From Owenia fusiformis (lineage: Eukaryota > Annelida > Polychaeta > Sabellida > Oweniidae), in NCBI GenBank assembly GCA_903813345.2, contig CAIIXF020000006.1, forward strand, positions 5,260,989 to 5,324,988: a DNA stretch of 64,000 nucleotides, in the 5' to 3' direction. The notes below the pieces were generated by a model, which was not told where the DNA came from, made no database searches, and saw only the letters and a program-made list of their open reading frames with translations. A program made the position numbers and the translations under genes. This document shows, one piece after another, positions 38,601 to 49,988 of this stretch. Positions within the stretch are counted from its first letter, which is position 1. Every line of letters starts with the position of its first letter.

Positions 38601-41600
38601 CTCTTCAGTCTGATATTTCTATGGTCAATAGCAATCCTACATGTACAGATGCCATTCAATGTCAATGGTAACATACTTCAGTATTCCCATATGCTAATGC
38701 AACTCTACAGTCTGATATTTCTATGGTCAATAGCAATCCGACATGTACAGATGTCATTCAATGTCAATGGTTACATACTTCAGTATTCCCATATGCTAAC
38801 GCAACTCTAAAGTCTGATATTTCTTTGGTCAATAGCAATCCGACATGTAGATGCCATTCAATGTCAATGGTTACATACTTCATATTCACATATGCTAACG
38901 CAACTCTACAGTCTGATATTTCTATGGTCAATAACAATCCGACATGTACAGATGCCATTCAATGTCAATGGTTACATACTTCAGTATTCCCATATGCTAA
39001 TGCAACTCTACAGTCTGATATTTCTATGGTCAATAGCAATCTGACATGTACAGATGCCATTCAATGTCAATGGTTACATACTTCAGTATTCCCATATGCT
39101 AATGCAACTCTACAGTCTGATATTTCTATAGTCAATAGCAATCTGACGTGTACAGATGCCATTCAATGTCAATGGTTACATACTTCAGTATTCCCATATG
39201 CTAACGCAACTCTACAGTCTTATATTTCTATGGTCAATAGCAATCCGACATGTACAGATGCCATTCAATGTCAATGGTTACATACTTCAGTATTCCCATA
39301 TGCTAATGCAACTCTACAGTCTGATATTTCCATGGTCAATAGCAATCTGACATGTACAGATGCCATTCAATGTCAATGGTTACATACTTCAGTATTCACT
39401 TATGCTATGGCAACTCTACAGTCTGATATTCCTATGGTCAATAGCAATCATACATGTACAGATGCCATTCAATGTCAATGGTTACATACTTCAGTATTCA
39501 CATATGCTAACGCAACTCTACAGTCTGATATTTCTATGGTCAATAGCAATCCGACATGTAGATGTCATTCAATGTCAATGGTTACATACTTCAGTATTTA
39601 CATATGCTAATGCAACTCTACAGTCTGATATTTCCATGGTCAATAGCAATCTGACATGTACAGATGCCATTCAATGTCAATGGTTACATACTTCAGTATT
39701 CCCATATGCTAATGCAACTCTACAGTCTGATATTTCTATGGTCAATAGCAATCCTACATGTACAGATGCCATTCAATGTCAATGGTTACATACTTCAGTA
39801 TTCATATATGCTAACACAACTCTACAGTCTGATATTTCTATGGTCAATAGCAATCCTACATGAACAGATGCCATTCAATGTCAATGGTTACATACTTCAT
39901 ATTCACATATGCTAATGCAACTCTACAGTCTGATATTTCTATGGTCAATAGCAATCCGACATGTAGATGTCATTCAATGTCAATGGTTACATACTTCATA
40001 TTCACATATGCTAACGCAACTCTACAGTCTGACATTTCCATGGTCAATAGCAATCTGACATGTACAGATGCCATTCAATGTCAATGGTTACATACATCAG
40101 TATTCACTTATGCTATGGCAACTCTACAGTCTGATATTCCTATGGTCAATAGCAATCCTACATGTACAGATGCCATTCAATGTCAATGGTTACATACTTC
40201 AGTATTCACATATGCTAATGCAACTCTACAGTCTGATATTTCTATGGTCAATAGCAATCCGACATGTAGATGCCATTCAATGTCAATGGTTACATACTTC
40301 AGTATTCACATATGCTAACGCAACTCTACAGTCTGATATTTCTATGGTCAATAGCAATCTGACATGTACAGATGCCATTCAATGTCAATGGTTACATACT
40401 TCATATTCACATATGCTAACGCAACTCTACAGTCTGATATTTCTATGGTCAATAGCAATCTGACATGTACAGATGCCATTCAATGTCAATGGTTACATAC
40501 TTCATATTCACATATGCTAATACAACTCTACAGTCTGATATTTCTATGGTCAATAGCAATCCTACATGTACAGATGCCATTCAATGTCAATGGTTACATA
40601 CTTCATATTCCCATATGCTAATGCAACTCTACAGTCTAATATTTCTATGGTCAATAGCAATCCGACATGTACAGATGCCATTCAATGTCAATGGTTACAT
40701 ACTTCATATTCACATATGCTAATACAACTCTACAGTCTGATATTTCTATGGTCAATAGCAATCCGACATGTACAGATGTCATTCAATGTCAATGGTTACA
40801 TACTTCAGTATTCCCATATGCTAACGCAACTCTAAAGTCTAATATTTCCATGGTCAATAGCAATCCGACATGTACAGATGCCATTCAATGTCAATGGTTA
40901 CATACTTCATATTCACATATGCTAACGCAACTCTAAAGTCTAATATTTCTATGGTCAATAGCAATCCGACATGTACAGATGCCATTCAATGTCAATGGTT
41001 ACATACTTCAGTATTCACATATGCTAACGCAACTCTACAGTCTGATATTTCTTTGGTCAATAGCAATCCGACATGTACAGATGCCATTCAATGTCAATGG
41101 TTACATACTTCAGTATTCCCATATGCTAATGCAACTCTACAGTCTGATATTTCTATGGTCAATAGCAATCCGACATGTACAGATGCCATTCAATGTCAAT
41201 GGTTACATACTTCAGTATTCATATATGCTAACACAACTCTCCAGTCTGATATTTCTATGGTCAATAGCAATCCTACATGTACAGATGCCATTCAATGTCA
41301 ATGGTTACATACTTCAGTATTCCCATATGCTAATGCAACTCAACAGTCTGATATTTCTATGGTCAATAGCAATCCGACATGTACAGATGCCATTCAATGT
41401 CAATGGTTATATACTTCAGTATTCACTTATGCTATGGCAACTCTACAGTCTGATATTTCTATGGTCAATAACAATCCGACATGTACAGATGCCATTCAAT
41501 GTCAATGGTTACATACTTCAGTATTCCCATATGCTAATGCAACTCTACAGTCTGATATTTCTATGGTCAATAGCAATCCTACATGTACAGATGCCATTCA

Positions 41601-44600
41601 ATGTCAATGGTTACATACTTCAGTATTCAGTATTCACATCTACTTTGGCAGCCATACAGCAAATGGTCCCAATGTATCATTGCCTCATACATTAAGAATT
41701 TAAGAAACCTTGAAATATGTTAACCTGCTTATTTGAACACTTTGGCCAGTCCTAAGTTGCTGAATCGAATTAGATGGGCTTAATTGTATTTAAAAATATA
41801 AAGTTCATGAAGATGAAGCCACTTTTTGTGGAAAAATGAAAAATTGAGTGGTTGGTATTGTAACTTAACAAATGTTTGATAAGAATTTATAAACATGGTG
41901 GGGGCCATTTTACATAAGTTTCCCTTAATAATTGCCTACCTTGTTATAAAGCCTACAGTTCCAGAATATTCTGCGCATATCACTGACATAATCCATAAGG
42001 TCTCTATAGGAGCCACGGCGCAACTTTTGAGCAACCAACTTCAAATACATGGGGAACTTCACAATCTTAGGGTAGTCTGGGACCTGGATTTAACAGCATA
42101 TATCATGTAAAGCTTATTAATAGTATAGGACACAAATGAAGCATTGAGAATGTCTCCAACCTGTCTGATCAAGGTGATAAAACAATTGACTTCGAGGCAG
42201 GCTATCATGACCCTCCTAGAAGAGCTTCAATAACCCCTGCCATCTTTCGCTACACTCAGGGAATCTGGAAACAATTATTCTCACCAACAGCTGAACACCA
42301 ACCCCTGTCCACAAAAAAGTTGATCCAACAGCTGAACACCAACCCCTGTCCACAAAAAAAGATTCAAACATGAACTAAGGTAGATACAAATGCATTTTGA
42401 TACTCAACCTTTTAGCAATTAAAAGTCCCTGCCTATCCTAATTTTTTTCAAAAGTCGGATGACTTTTGGCATTGGTATCCAGCTTAGTTTTAATATGCTA
42501 TCCAATGGGAACGTCTTGTCAAACTTATGAAGGGTAGTGTAAATCATATGAACATCAATGCACAACTGTTATCAAATGTTTTACCTCTTTGGATGTGATT
42601 TCATTGTGGAACATCTCACTCTCTGGCATATTGAAGACCTTATTAAGTATCTCTTCACATTGCTAAAATAGAAAACAAATGTAATACATAACATTATAAT
42701 GAAGAAAGTGAGCAGTATTTATCAGAGTGATATCGACTAATATTTCTATTTTTCAAAACAAATGAAATGGTTGAAAGAATTAAAACTGTTGAAATGGTTG
42801 ACAAACATATTGAAATAGGGGAAATACTGCAAGTATCGAAATAACTCAGCTGATTGAAAACATAGAAACATATATTTCATATAAAGTTCAGGGCTGAGGA
42901 ATACAGTTCTCACAACTTACATCTTTAAATACAAAGCTCCTTGTAACTGGAGGAGGGATGATCTCACCATAAGACATAGACCTCCTAGTGCTAGTAGGCT
43001 TCAGTCTACAAAGCTTGATGTAAGGTGACCGTCTTCTGCCACTTTTGGTAAGCAAGATATCACGTGATGAGCTGGATTGTATCTCAGATGCTTAAACGAG
43101 AATGGGCTATCATTTTAGTGGTGGATTTTAGGAAGGTAGAATACTGCTACACAGCAAGATATCACGTGATGAGTTGGACTGTGTCTTAGATGCTTTAACA
43201 GGAATGGGATATCATTAGTGGTGGATTTTAGAAATTTGGGATATGGCTACACAGCAGGATATCACGTGATGAGTTTGACTGCGTCTCAGATGCTTTAACA
43301 GTAATGGGCTATCATTAGTGGTAGATTTTAGAAATGTGGGATATGGCTACACAGCAAGATATCAAGCGATGAGTTGGATTGTGTCTTAGATGCTTTAACA
43401 GGAATGGGCTATAATTAGTGGTAGATTTTAGAAATGTGGGATATGGCTACACAGCAAGATATCACGGGATGAGTGGGACTGTGTCTCTAATGCTTAAATA
43501 GGAATGGGCTATCCCTATTGATGGACTTGAGGAAGGGGGATATGGCTACAAAATACACTCAGTTAATTGTCAACAGAAATAGCATACAGGTTTAACATTC
43601 CATTTTTACATCAGAATTAGTTGATTGGCAGCTTTTAACTGAATGGCCAAGAAATTACTCTAAATTACTGTAATTCTAGATGAGGCATAATGATAATGAT
43701 TAAGAACAAGAAACAAACTTTGACATGCATAATTATGATATGCGTGAAGATAATCCAAGTGTACATGGATTAAATGATATTTACCTGTTTTGGGTGGGGT
43801 ACTAAAGCTGGAAGATCTCGAGAGTTCAGGTAACCTTCCACCAATTATTGACTCTGTGCGGTGTTCTGATAGAGATTCAGTCCCTGCTTGTTTGATATTT
43901 ATCACTGTTTGACCAGCTTTTCCAGTATCATCATTATTTTCAATAGTTTCAATCCTACCCTGTTCTAGATTTCCTATATCCAGCTCAATTAGGTTGTTAT
44001 TTTCATCATATAGACCTGATTTAAATTTGTTGGTCATTAATTTCCCCCTGTGTTGCAGAGAATGTTCACATTCGGGTTGGACAATATTGGACCTCACTCT
44101 CTTTGCTGGCAAATTGTGTTGATCAGAACCAGGATTTGAAACAACATGTAATTCATCATTATTGATATGTCTCTTTTGTACCCTGGGTTGTGTGTACACA
44201 TGTGACTTCATCATTTGATTATCTTTCTCATAAATTCCCACAAGATACTTATCTTTAGATATTTTTGGCCTTGGGGTATCCACTTTAGTTTTCTGAACTT
44301 TTCCCTTTTGCGTTGCCTTTCCCTTTTTCTTTTTTGGTTTTACTTTTGAATTGTTATGTCTCATCTCAGAATTTGATCTTTTTAGGGAAATAGAGTTTTC
44401 CTTCCTTTTAACTTTGAGTTTTACTTTTATCTTTGGTCTAACATTAATATCTGGAAGATCCATTTCATCATTTCCTTCACTTACACAGGAACTGTTCAAT
44501 GATTTATCATGAATACCAGTTGAAGGTGACATAACTGTGGTGTTGGTTCGAGGAAAATATTTATCTATGTTATTTCTCATGTCATTTTTCTTATTTGTCA

Positions 44601-47382
44601 TGTGGCTTTGCCCTTTTTTCAAATCACTCAAATCTCCACATTCTTGTTTTATCTCACAACAGCTGACAGTCTCTTTGATGTTAAGATTGTATAATTCACC
44701 CCCATCCTTTTTCATGGAGGGCTCATCTGCATGACTTAAACGTTTTTTCATTTTAGGGGTTTCTTTTGTATACTCAGATTTGAGTGTGGTCTGAGCTGTT
44801 GTTCCCATTTTCCTTCCTCTGGTCTTGTCCTTCAACATGACTTTTAAGTCTCCAGACAGCTTGGCACATGATGCCATTGTTTCACTTAACTGTTGGACAG
44901 TCTCAACCATGTCACTACCTCCCTCAAGGTCAAACTTCCCATCAATGGTTTCTATACATGAATTAATATTTTGCATAGTAATATCAGCATAGGACAACAT
45001 CCCTCTCACCATAACACCCACTTGTGCATGATGAACACTATCTCCAGATAATCCTTCCTCATTTTGGGAAACAGTTCTCTCCAAATACTGACTTTCTGTT
45101 TCATAAAATATGGGCAATGGTGAAGAAGATGTAGTTGTATTGGATATTGATGCTGTTGGATTACTCATCTTAACTTGGTAGTAATCATATGGATACAATG
45201 TTGGTGGGGTGTGTCTAATCACATTCAATTTTTCATTTATTGGAATGTTTTCTCCATCTTGGGTATTGGAGCTTGTAACCAAATTGGTCATGTCAATACT
45301 GAAGGAAGTTCCAGTCAAATTAGACCCAGTTGGAGACTCTTCATTCCATTTGGTTTCATTTACAATAACATGTTCTGAATTGTCTTCATTCATTTTTGAA
45401 TTATTGTGTATTTCAACGGATGTACCCAACTCTGATCCACTGATGGCATGAACTGTTTCAATTTTAATGTTAGATTTTGTTTTGCCATCTTCAGTTAAAG
45501 TCATAGGAACAAGGTTTTCTTCATTTTGGACAGAGGAAACTTGGGCATCAAATCCATCAGAGATTTTATCAGGTGAAAGAATATCATCAAGAGTGCTTGT
45601 GATGTCCTCTTGGCAATCAATATATGTAGATTTGTCCAATGTAGAAATGTCAACATATTCTGGCAGACTTTCCAATATGTGATTTTCAACATCAGGGTAC
45701 ACATAGTCAATAGTTGAACCAGATTCACTTATTATGCTGTCATGTTCCATTTGTTCAGGCTTGTATATCTTAGTGTCATCTGATTTACTCTGTAGTGATA
45801 TAGGATCACCGACTACACATATGTTGCCCTCTCCATCACTATGTTTATAAAGTCCTTTGGGTTGGTCTTTGCTCCCTTTCAGTGATAGATCACTTTTACA
45901 GGTCTCAGCTAACTGATTCTCCTCTACATTTCTTTCCTTGATAATCCTCTCTGAATCTTGTTGGTGAATCCAGTCATCTAAGGTGATCGATTCAGGAGAA
46001 CTGCAGCAGCATATGCTTGTCATTGTGCTAAGTGTTCCATCGGAATAGCTAGTGAGTGCTTCAGTTTCTTCCTTGTTTGGATCATGTCTACCTCCACTGA
46101 CGATCTTCTTTTTAATTTCACTAGTTTCCAAATCTGTTCCATCTGTATGGATGGACTGACTGGTTGAGTGTAGTTTGAAGTGTTCATCATTTAGTGCAGG
46201 GGCCATCTTGTTTGTATCAGGAGTTCCCCAGCCTTTACCATTGCCAGTCTCCTCTGCATTTGGATCACTACTAGTTGCTTCTTCATATTTTAGCTGCTCC
46301 TCACATCTGATGTGTCCATGCAGTCTGTCATCACTTCTAGGTGAATTTAGAGAATTTGTGCTCTGTGGCTTAATAAGTTCAACATCAGTTAGTTTATCTT
46401 TAATCTCTTGGACTACATTTACATCATTTGTTGATGCACTACACCCATCGGTGCTTTTATCAACCATAGAAATATTCCTGGGCTTCAATTTTGATGTTGT
46501 GAATTTAAAGTGTTTCTTCGGTAGATATGTGTCTTTTGCTATAATATTGTTTGTCATATCAGCATCAGTTACAACTTTTTGTGATGTCAGTTTTGAATGT
46601 TTGAGTGTGAATTTATTACAAGGAATTTGTTTAACTAGGGTTCGTTTTTCTTCTACAGCTGACGTGGTGATACAGTTTTTAACTTGTTCTTCATCACAGT
46701 TATAAATATCTTGATAGTGTTTGACTGACTTAAAATTAAATCTATTGTCCAATTTGTGTTTTAGCTCTTCAGTCTTTTTGCTTGTACTATTTGCTGCAGA
46801 GGATGCAGTTGATACCTCATCTTTATAGCTTGTATTATTTGCTGCAGTGCGAGCAGTGGATACCTCATCTTTATAGCTTGCATTATTTGCTGCAGTGCGA
46901 GCAGTTGATACCTCATCTTTATAGCTTGCATTATTTGCTGCAGTGCGAGCAGTTGATACCTCATCTCTATAGCGATGTGCGACATCTACCAGTACAGCAA
47001 TATCTCTGTCACCAGTGTGAGCATGTGTTGCAGTTGCTTCATTTTGATTAATCCTAGGTTTGGAAGTAGTTATTGGTTTGATAACAAGTGCCTGCTTTAC
47101 AGTGACCTTTGGTAATATTTTTCTTGGAGATGTAGTGTTGTTTCCTAATAGGTGTTGCTGTTGACTTGGATAACATGGCCTTGCTTGAATGAGATGACTC
47201 AATGGGAGATTGATTCCAGCTGACTGGACATAATGCTTTGGAGGGGGATATACTGAAATGTTTGATGCTCTGACAACAGCGGGAAATTGCATAGGTACCC
47301 AAATCTTTCCATCTGGCTGTGGGACAAGAACAGTACTATACATCCCCAGGTTTTGATTTTCAACTACTTTCCTTTGACTCAT
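32698..47382 (-). CDS. Large disordered Lys/Ser-rich protein, unrecognised
   Basis: Five exons join in phase: 47382-43785, 43090-42921, 42662-42585, 33250-33160, 32834-32698, giving 1,357 residues. Most of exon 1 is low-complexity, rich in Ser, Thr, Asn, Asp and Lys, with no membrane segment or signal peptide. Residues about 133-206 hold four tandem 16-residue repeats (DEVSTARTAANNASYK type; 48-bp period in DNA). Around 1,010-1,080 a basic tract (KIKVKLKVKRK, KPKKKKGKA) suggests nuclear location. The C-terminus looks more ordered: SGRRRSPYIKLCRLKP, YGEIIPPPVTRSF, CEEILNKVFNMPESE, IQSQFEILLQNMFP. I do not recognise the family. Intron 3 (9.3 kb) holds the 102-bp array. Upstream non-coding or further coding exons cannot be excluded. 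Confidence 0.8.
33306..41635. repeat. 102-bp minisatellite, about 70 copies, intronic
   Basis: The unit carries ggtcaatagcaatccgacat, gtacagatgccattcaatgt, caatggttacatacttcagt and gctaacgcaactctacagtc. The usual period is 102 bp. Frequent variants drop one base (cttcatattc for cttcagtattc) or two (catgtagatgcc for catgtacagatgcc). The array is split into about 30 and 41 copies by a foldback element (36393-37413). Shared rare variants show higher-order copying: the atattaaggcaactctagtc variant occurs at 35230 and 38395, and a two-unit block with tgatgtttct recurs with a 203-bp shift at 37895 and 38098. The array lies wholly in intron 3 of the large - strand gene. Long open frames (up to 371 codons) arise because 102 is a multiple of 3 and two + frames lack stops. 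Confidence 0.97.
36393..37413. mobile_element. Foldback element with 15-bp repeat arms (TU/FB-like)
   Basis: It starts ggtttctagacaactcat and ends gagttgtcctgttacc. Inside each end lies a tandem array of a 15-bp unit, aagacaactcatccc on the left (about 36400-36552) and its complement gggatgagttgtctt on the right (about 37231-37400). The central ~680 bp is AT-rich with no recognisable gene. An 8-bp duplication, caatccga, flanks the element (36385-36392 and 37414-37421); intact neighbouring repeat units read caatccgacatgtacag, which proves the empty site. Sea-urchin TU and Drosophila FB elements have this architecture; the link is by structure only. Confidence 0.88.
43051..43550. repeat. ~100-bp tandem repeat that includes the 5' end of exon 2
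   Basis: Copies start with agcaagatatcacgtgatga (or close variants) at 43051, 43153, 43253, 43353 and 43453. The first copy contains the first 40 bases of exon 2 of the - strand gene plus its splice acceptor. The other four lie in intron 1 and keep acceptor-like text (TTAAAG or similar before CATCT on the - strand) followed by an open frame matching the start of exon 2. Confidence 0.9.
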
Positions 47383-48101
47383 GTCTTCATTGAATTTTTC
47401 ACCTTTAGTTACAGTTTTGTTTTTAGAACATTATTATAAAGGATATTGAGGTCAAAGTTGCTTGTTCTCTTGTTGCTTGTTCTCTAGACATTTCCTGGGA
47501 TGCAATAAAAAGACCCTGCAGCTTGTGGTCTTCTGCAAGGCAAAACATGACACATTGACTAACCTAGATGATTGTAATAGAGATTAGACTTATTGAACCT
47601 AAATAACCATAATTGCATACTTTGCAAAACATGACACATTAATAGATTGTTCAGATAAACCCTGCCGCCTTTTGATATATCAGAAAACTATGATATATTG
47701 GCTAAATTGATGATGTCATAGGTTGTAGGTAGAAATCTGACCATGCAAAAACAAGATTAACTTATTGCTCATTTAAAAAAAAAACCTATATGTATGACTG
47801 TATGACATCATAAAGCTAGCCAATGCAGAAAACCTGAGTTACATGTACATGTAGTTAGTGAACACATCTCTCACCTATCTATCTCACCTAGTGAACACCT
47901 ATCAACAGTGAATGTTTTTTTCGACAAAACCTTTTTCTCCCATTGACTCCCATGTTAAAGTACGATCCTAAAGTTAACACCTACCTACTGTGAACAGTGA
48001 ACACTAAATCTTTGCAAAATCAGTTGAATTATCCTGTCTCTGGTGAACATTGAATCAGATATAAGATTTCTCGCAGATTTTCTGCAAGTGCCTTATTAGA
48101 G
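47383..48101. other. 5' flank of the large - strand gene
   Basis: Probably its promoter and 5' UTR. The phrase gcaaaacatgacacatt occurs twice (about 47539 and 47624). No TATA box could be picked out with confidence and no other gene was seen. Confidence 0.4.
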
Positions 48102-48479
48102 TACCCTTTGCATTCGTTTGACTTCACTTCTTAAAAGAGAGCTTCGTCTTCACTCTTTCAAACTAAAATAAACCTGTGAACTCACCGCGCCAATCAGTGT
48201 TCGTCGGCCAAATTTGACCGACGTTCTATATATGGTCATTCCTTCTGACGTCATCGTTGAGCCCGGAATTGACCAATGACATGCGCATATTTAATTAGAA
48301 CGCAATTGGCGTATGTTTCTTTAAGCTCACTGAATGGTTGAAGAAAGGCCAGCACATAAGTCAGAAGTGATTTATTAGCCAAACTGTCACAGGTACCCGT
48401 CGTGGGGGCGGGGCTACTAAACTGTAATTTGGTCTCTACTAGGCAGAGTGTAGTTTAACTAGACTCTGCACGCAGGGAA
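48102..48479. mobile_element. Longer relative of the 90-bp element, ~8-bp TSD
   Basis: It starts taccctttgcattcgtttga and ends actctgcacgcagggaa, matching both ends of the element at 9025-9114. The extra ~290 bp lie between a shared left block (ttcttaaaagagagcttcgt) and a shared right block (gtagtttaactaga). A direct repeat, tattagag, flanks it (48094-48101 and 48480-48487). There is no coding capacity, so it is non-autonomous too. Confidence 0.8.
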
Positions 48480-48658
48480 TATTAGAGTTAAGCAGTTTAT
48501 GTTAATATTAACTGCCAAAATAATCAAAATGTCAATTAGATATCTTGATCTCATCTTCTGTTGAAACAGGTGTGACTAATTATAATTATTAATAAGCTTT
48601 GTTTTTGTAAGACAGGATATTCGTCTAGCATCCATCGTTTTGGGGATAATCTGGTTAA

Positions 48659-49303
48659 AGTCCCCGTCTAAAGTTTGAAAATATTTTTTTATCATTCATT
48701 TACTATTTGTCATGACTTAAAAAGTTATTTTAGAGATTTTTGAAAAAGAAAAATTTCCCGCCAATTTTCAAAAAAAATTTTTAATCATCAAATATTTCTT
48801 AATGCATTTCAAAAAAGATTATCTTTTTAACACCAATGCAAAGCTTGAACATTTGCTTCGATGTCAATCTTTTCTAAATATGCTAGACTTCAATAATAAA
48901 CCAATGTTGATTGTCTAACCGGGTTAAAAGGAAGAATATATTATGTTTCAGATATCATTGTACCATTGGTTTCTATGAGAACTAAAATTTTGAAATGCAT
49001 TTTTCTCGGAACCATTTTCATTCACTGATAAGTTCATTTCTCGCTTATTTATGAACCGATTTTCTTAATTTTTTCGGCAAAAAACATGGGAGGATAAATG
49101 CTATGCATTGGTATGAATTGTGGCTGATTAAAAGATATGTGTGACCTCTAAAAGTTAGTTTTAAATAAATTCACAAATTTGGGAAAAAAAAGTCTATCAA
49201 AAACCACTTTTTGAAATTTAAAAAAAAGTTTCACATATCACACTTTGATAACATTGGGTAAGACTACAATAAGCCAAAGTGGTTTAAACTTTAGATGGGG
49301 ACT
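48659..49303. mobile_element. TTAA-flanked MITE
   Basis: Inverted ends agtccccgtctaaagttt and aaactttagatggggact are flanked by TTAA at 48655-48658 and 49304-49307. The interior is AT-rich and without genes. It is compatible with a piggyBac- or Kolobok-type non-autonomous element. The termini differ from those of 25928-26329, so it is a separate family. Confidence 0.75.
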
Positions 49304-49988
49304 TTAACTATTATTACCTCGACCTGCTAAGTCCCAATTTAATATTTTTCTCATCCCCATCAATTTGAAAAATAGATTGGACTTAAATTAAAATGATCAC
49401 CCTTTATTGACTCTATCATGTCCTTTGATTAATTCAATAAAGTCCTTTAACTGACTCAAATGTGTCAAGGATTCCACTATTTAAAGGATCATCTCAATTG
49501 AGATTATCATAAAACAACAAAGAATTAAAGAGATTAAAATTTGACAATAAAAGGATGAACCATTCAGATGACAGTCAGTCTAATATGAGTCAGTTTATAT
49601 AACACTACAATAGATCAAAAAATTATCGCTAGAGTATCCTGGGTTTTCATGGGTAGAAAATACAAATCAAAATATTTTTCACTTTCTGTCTGTCAGTCGG
49701 AAAATCAATTTTTAGAAAAAGTTAAAATGCCTTAATCGAATCATTTGGTATATTTACTCATATTTACATGACTTATTTTTTGAAGTCAAATGTGTGACTA
49801 TTCGCATAGTCAGTAGGTAGATTCACGAAATTGGATCAAATTGCAATAAGAAACTCAGTCATTTTCTTGAGAAAAGTTTCTCCTATTTCTCTGTTCAAGT
49901 GACGTCAGATTCCAAGAATTTGCTAGAATTCCATAAATGAACTACGGTTAGATTTTTGAAGGGGTGATAAATATTCAGAATAATAAAT

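Noticed and set aside
33279-41703. Many long + strand open frames (83-371 codons) with repeated peptide motifs
   Set aside because: They are frame readings of the 102-bp minisatellite in an intron; two frames lack stops, so long frames are automatic.
46175-46705. 176-codon + strand frame within the large - strand exon
   Set aside because: Shadow frame opposite a 1,199-codon exon with phase-consistent splicing.
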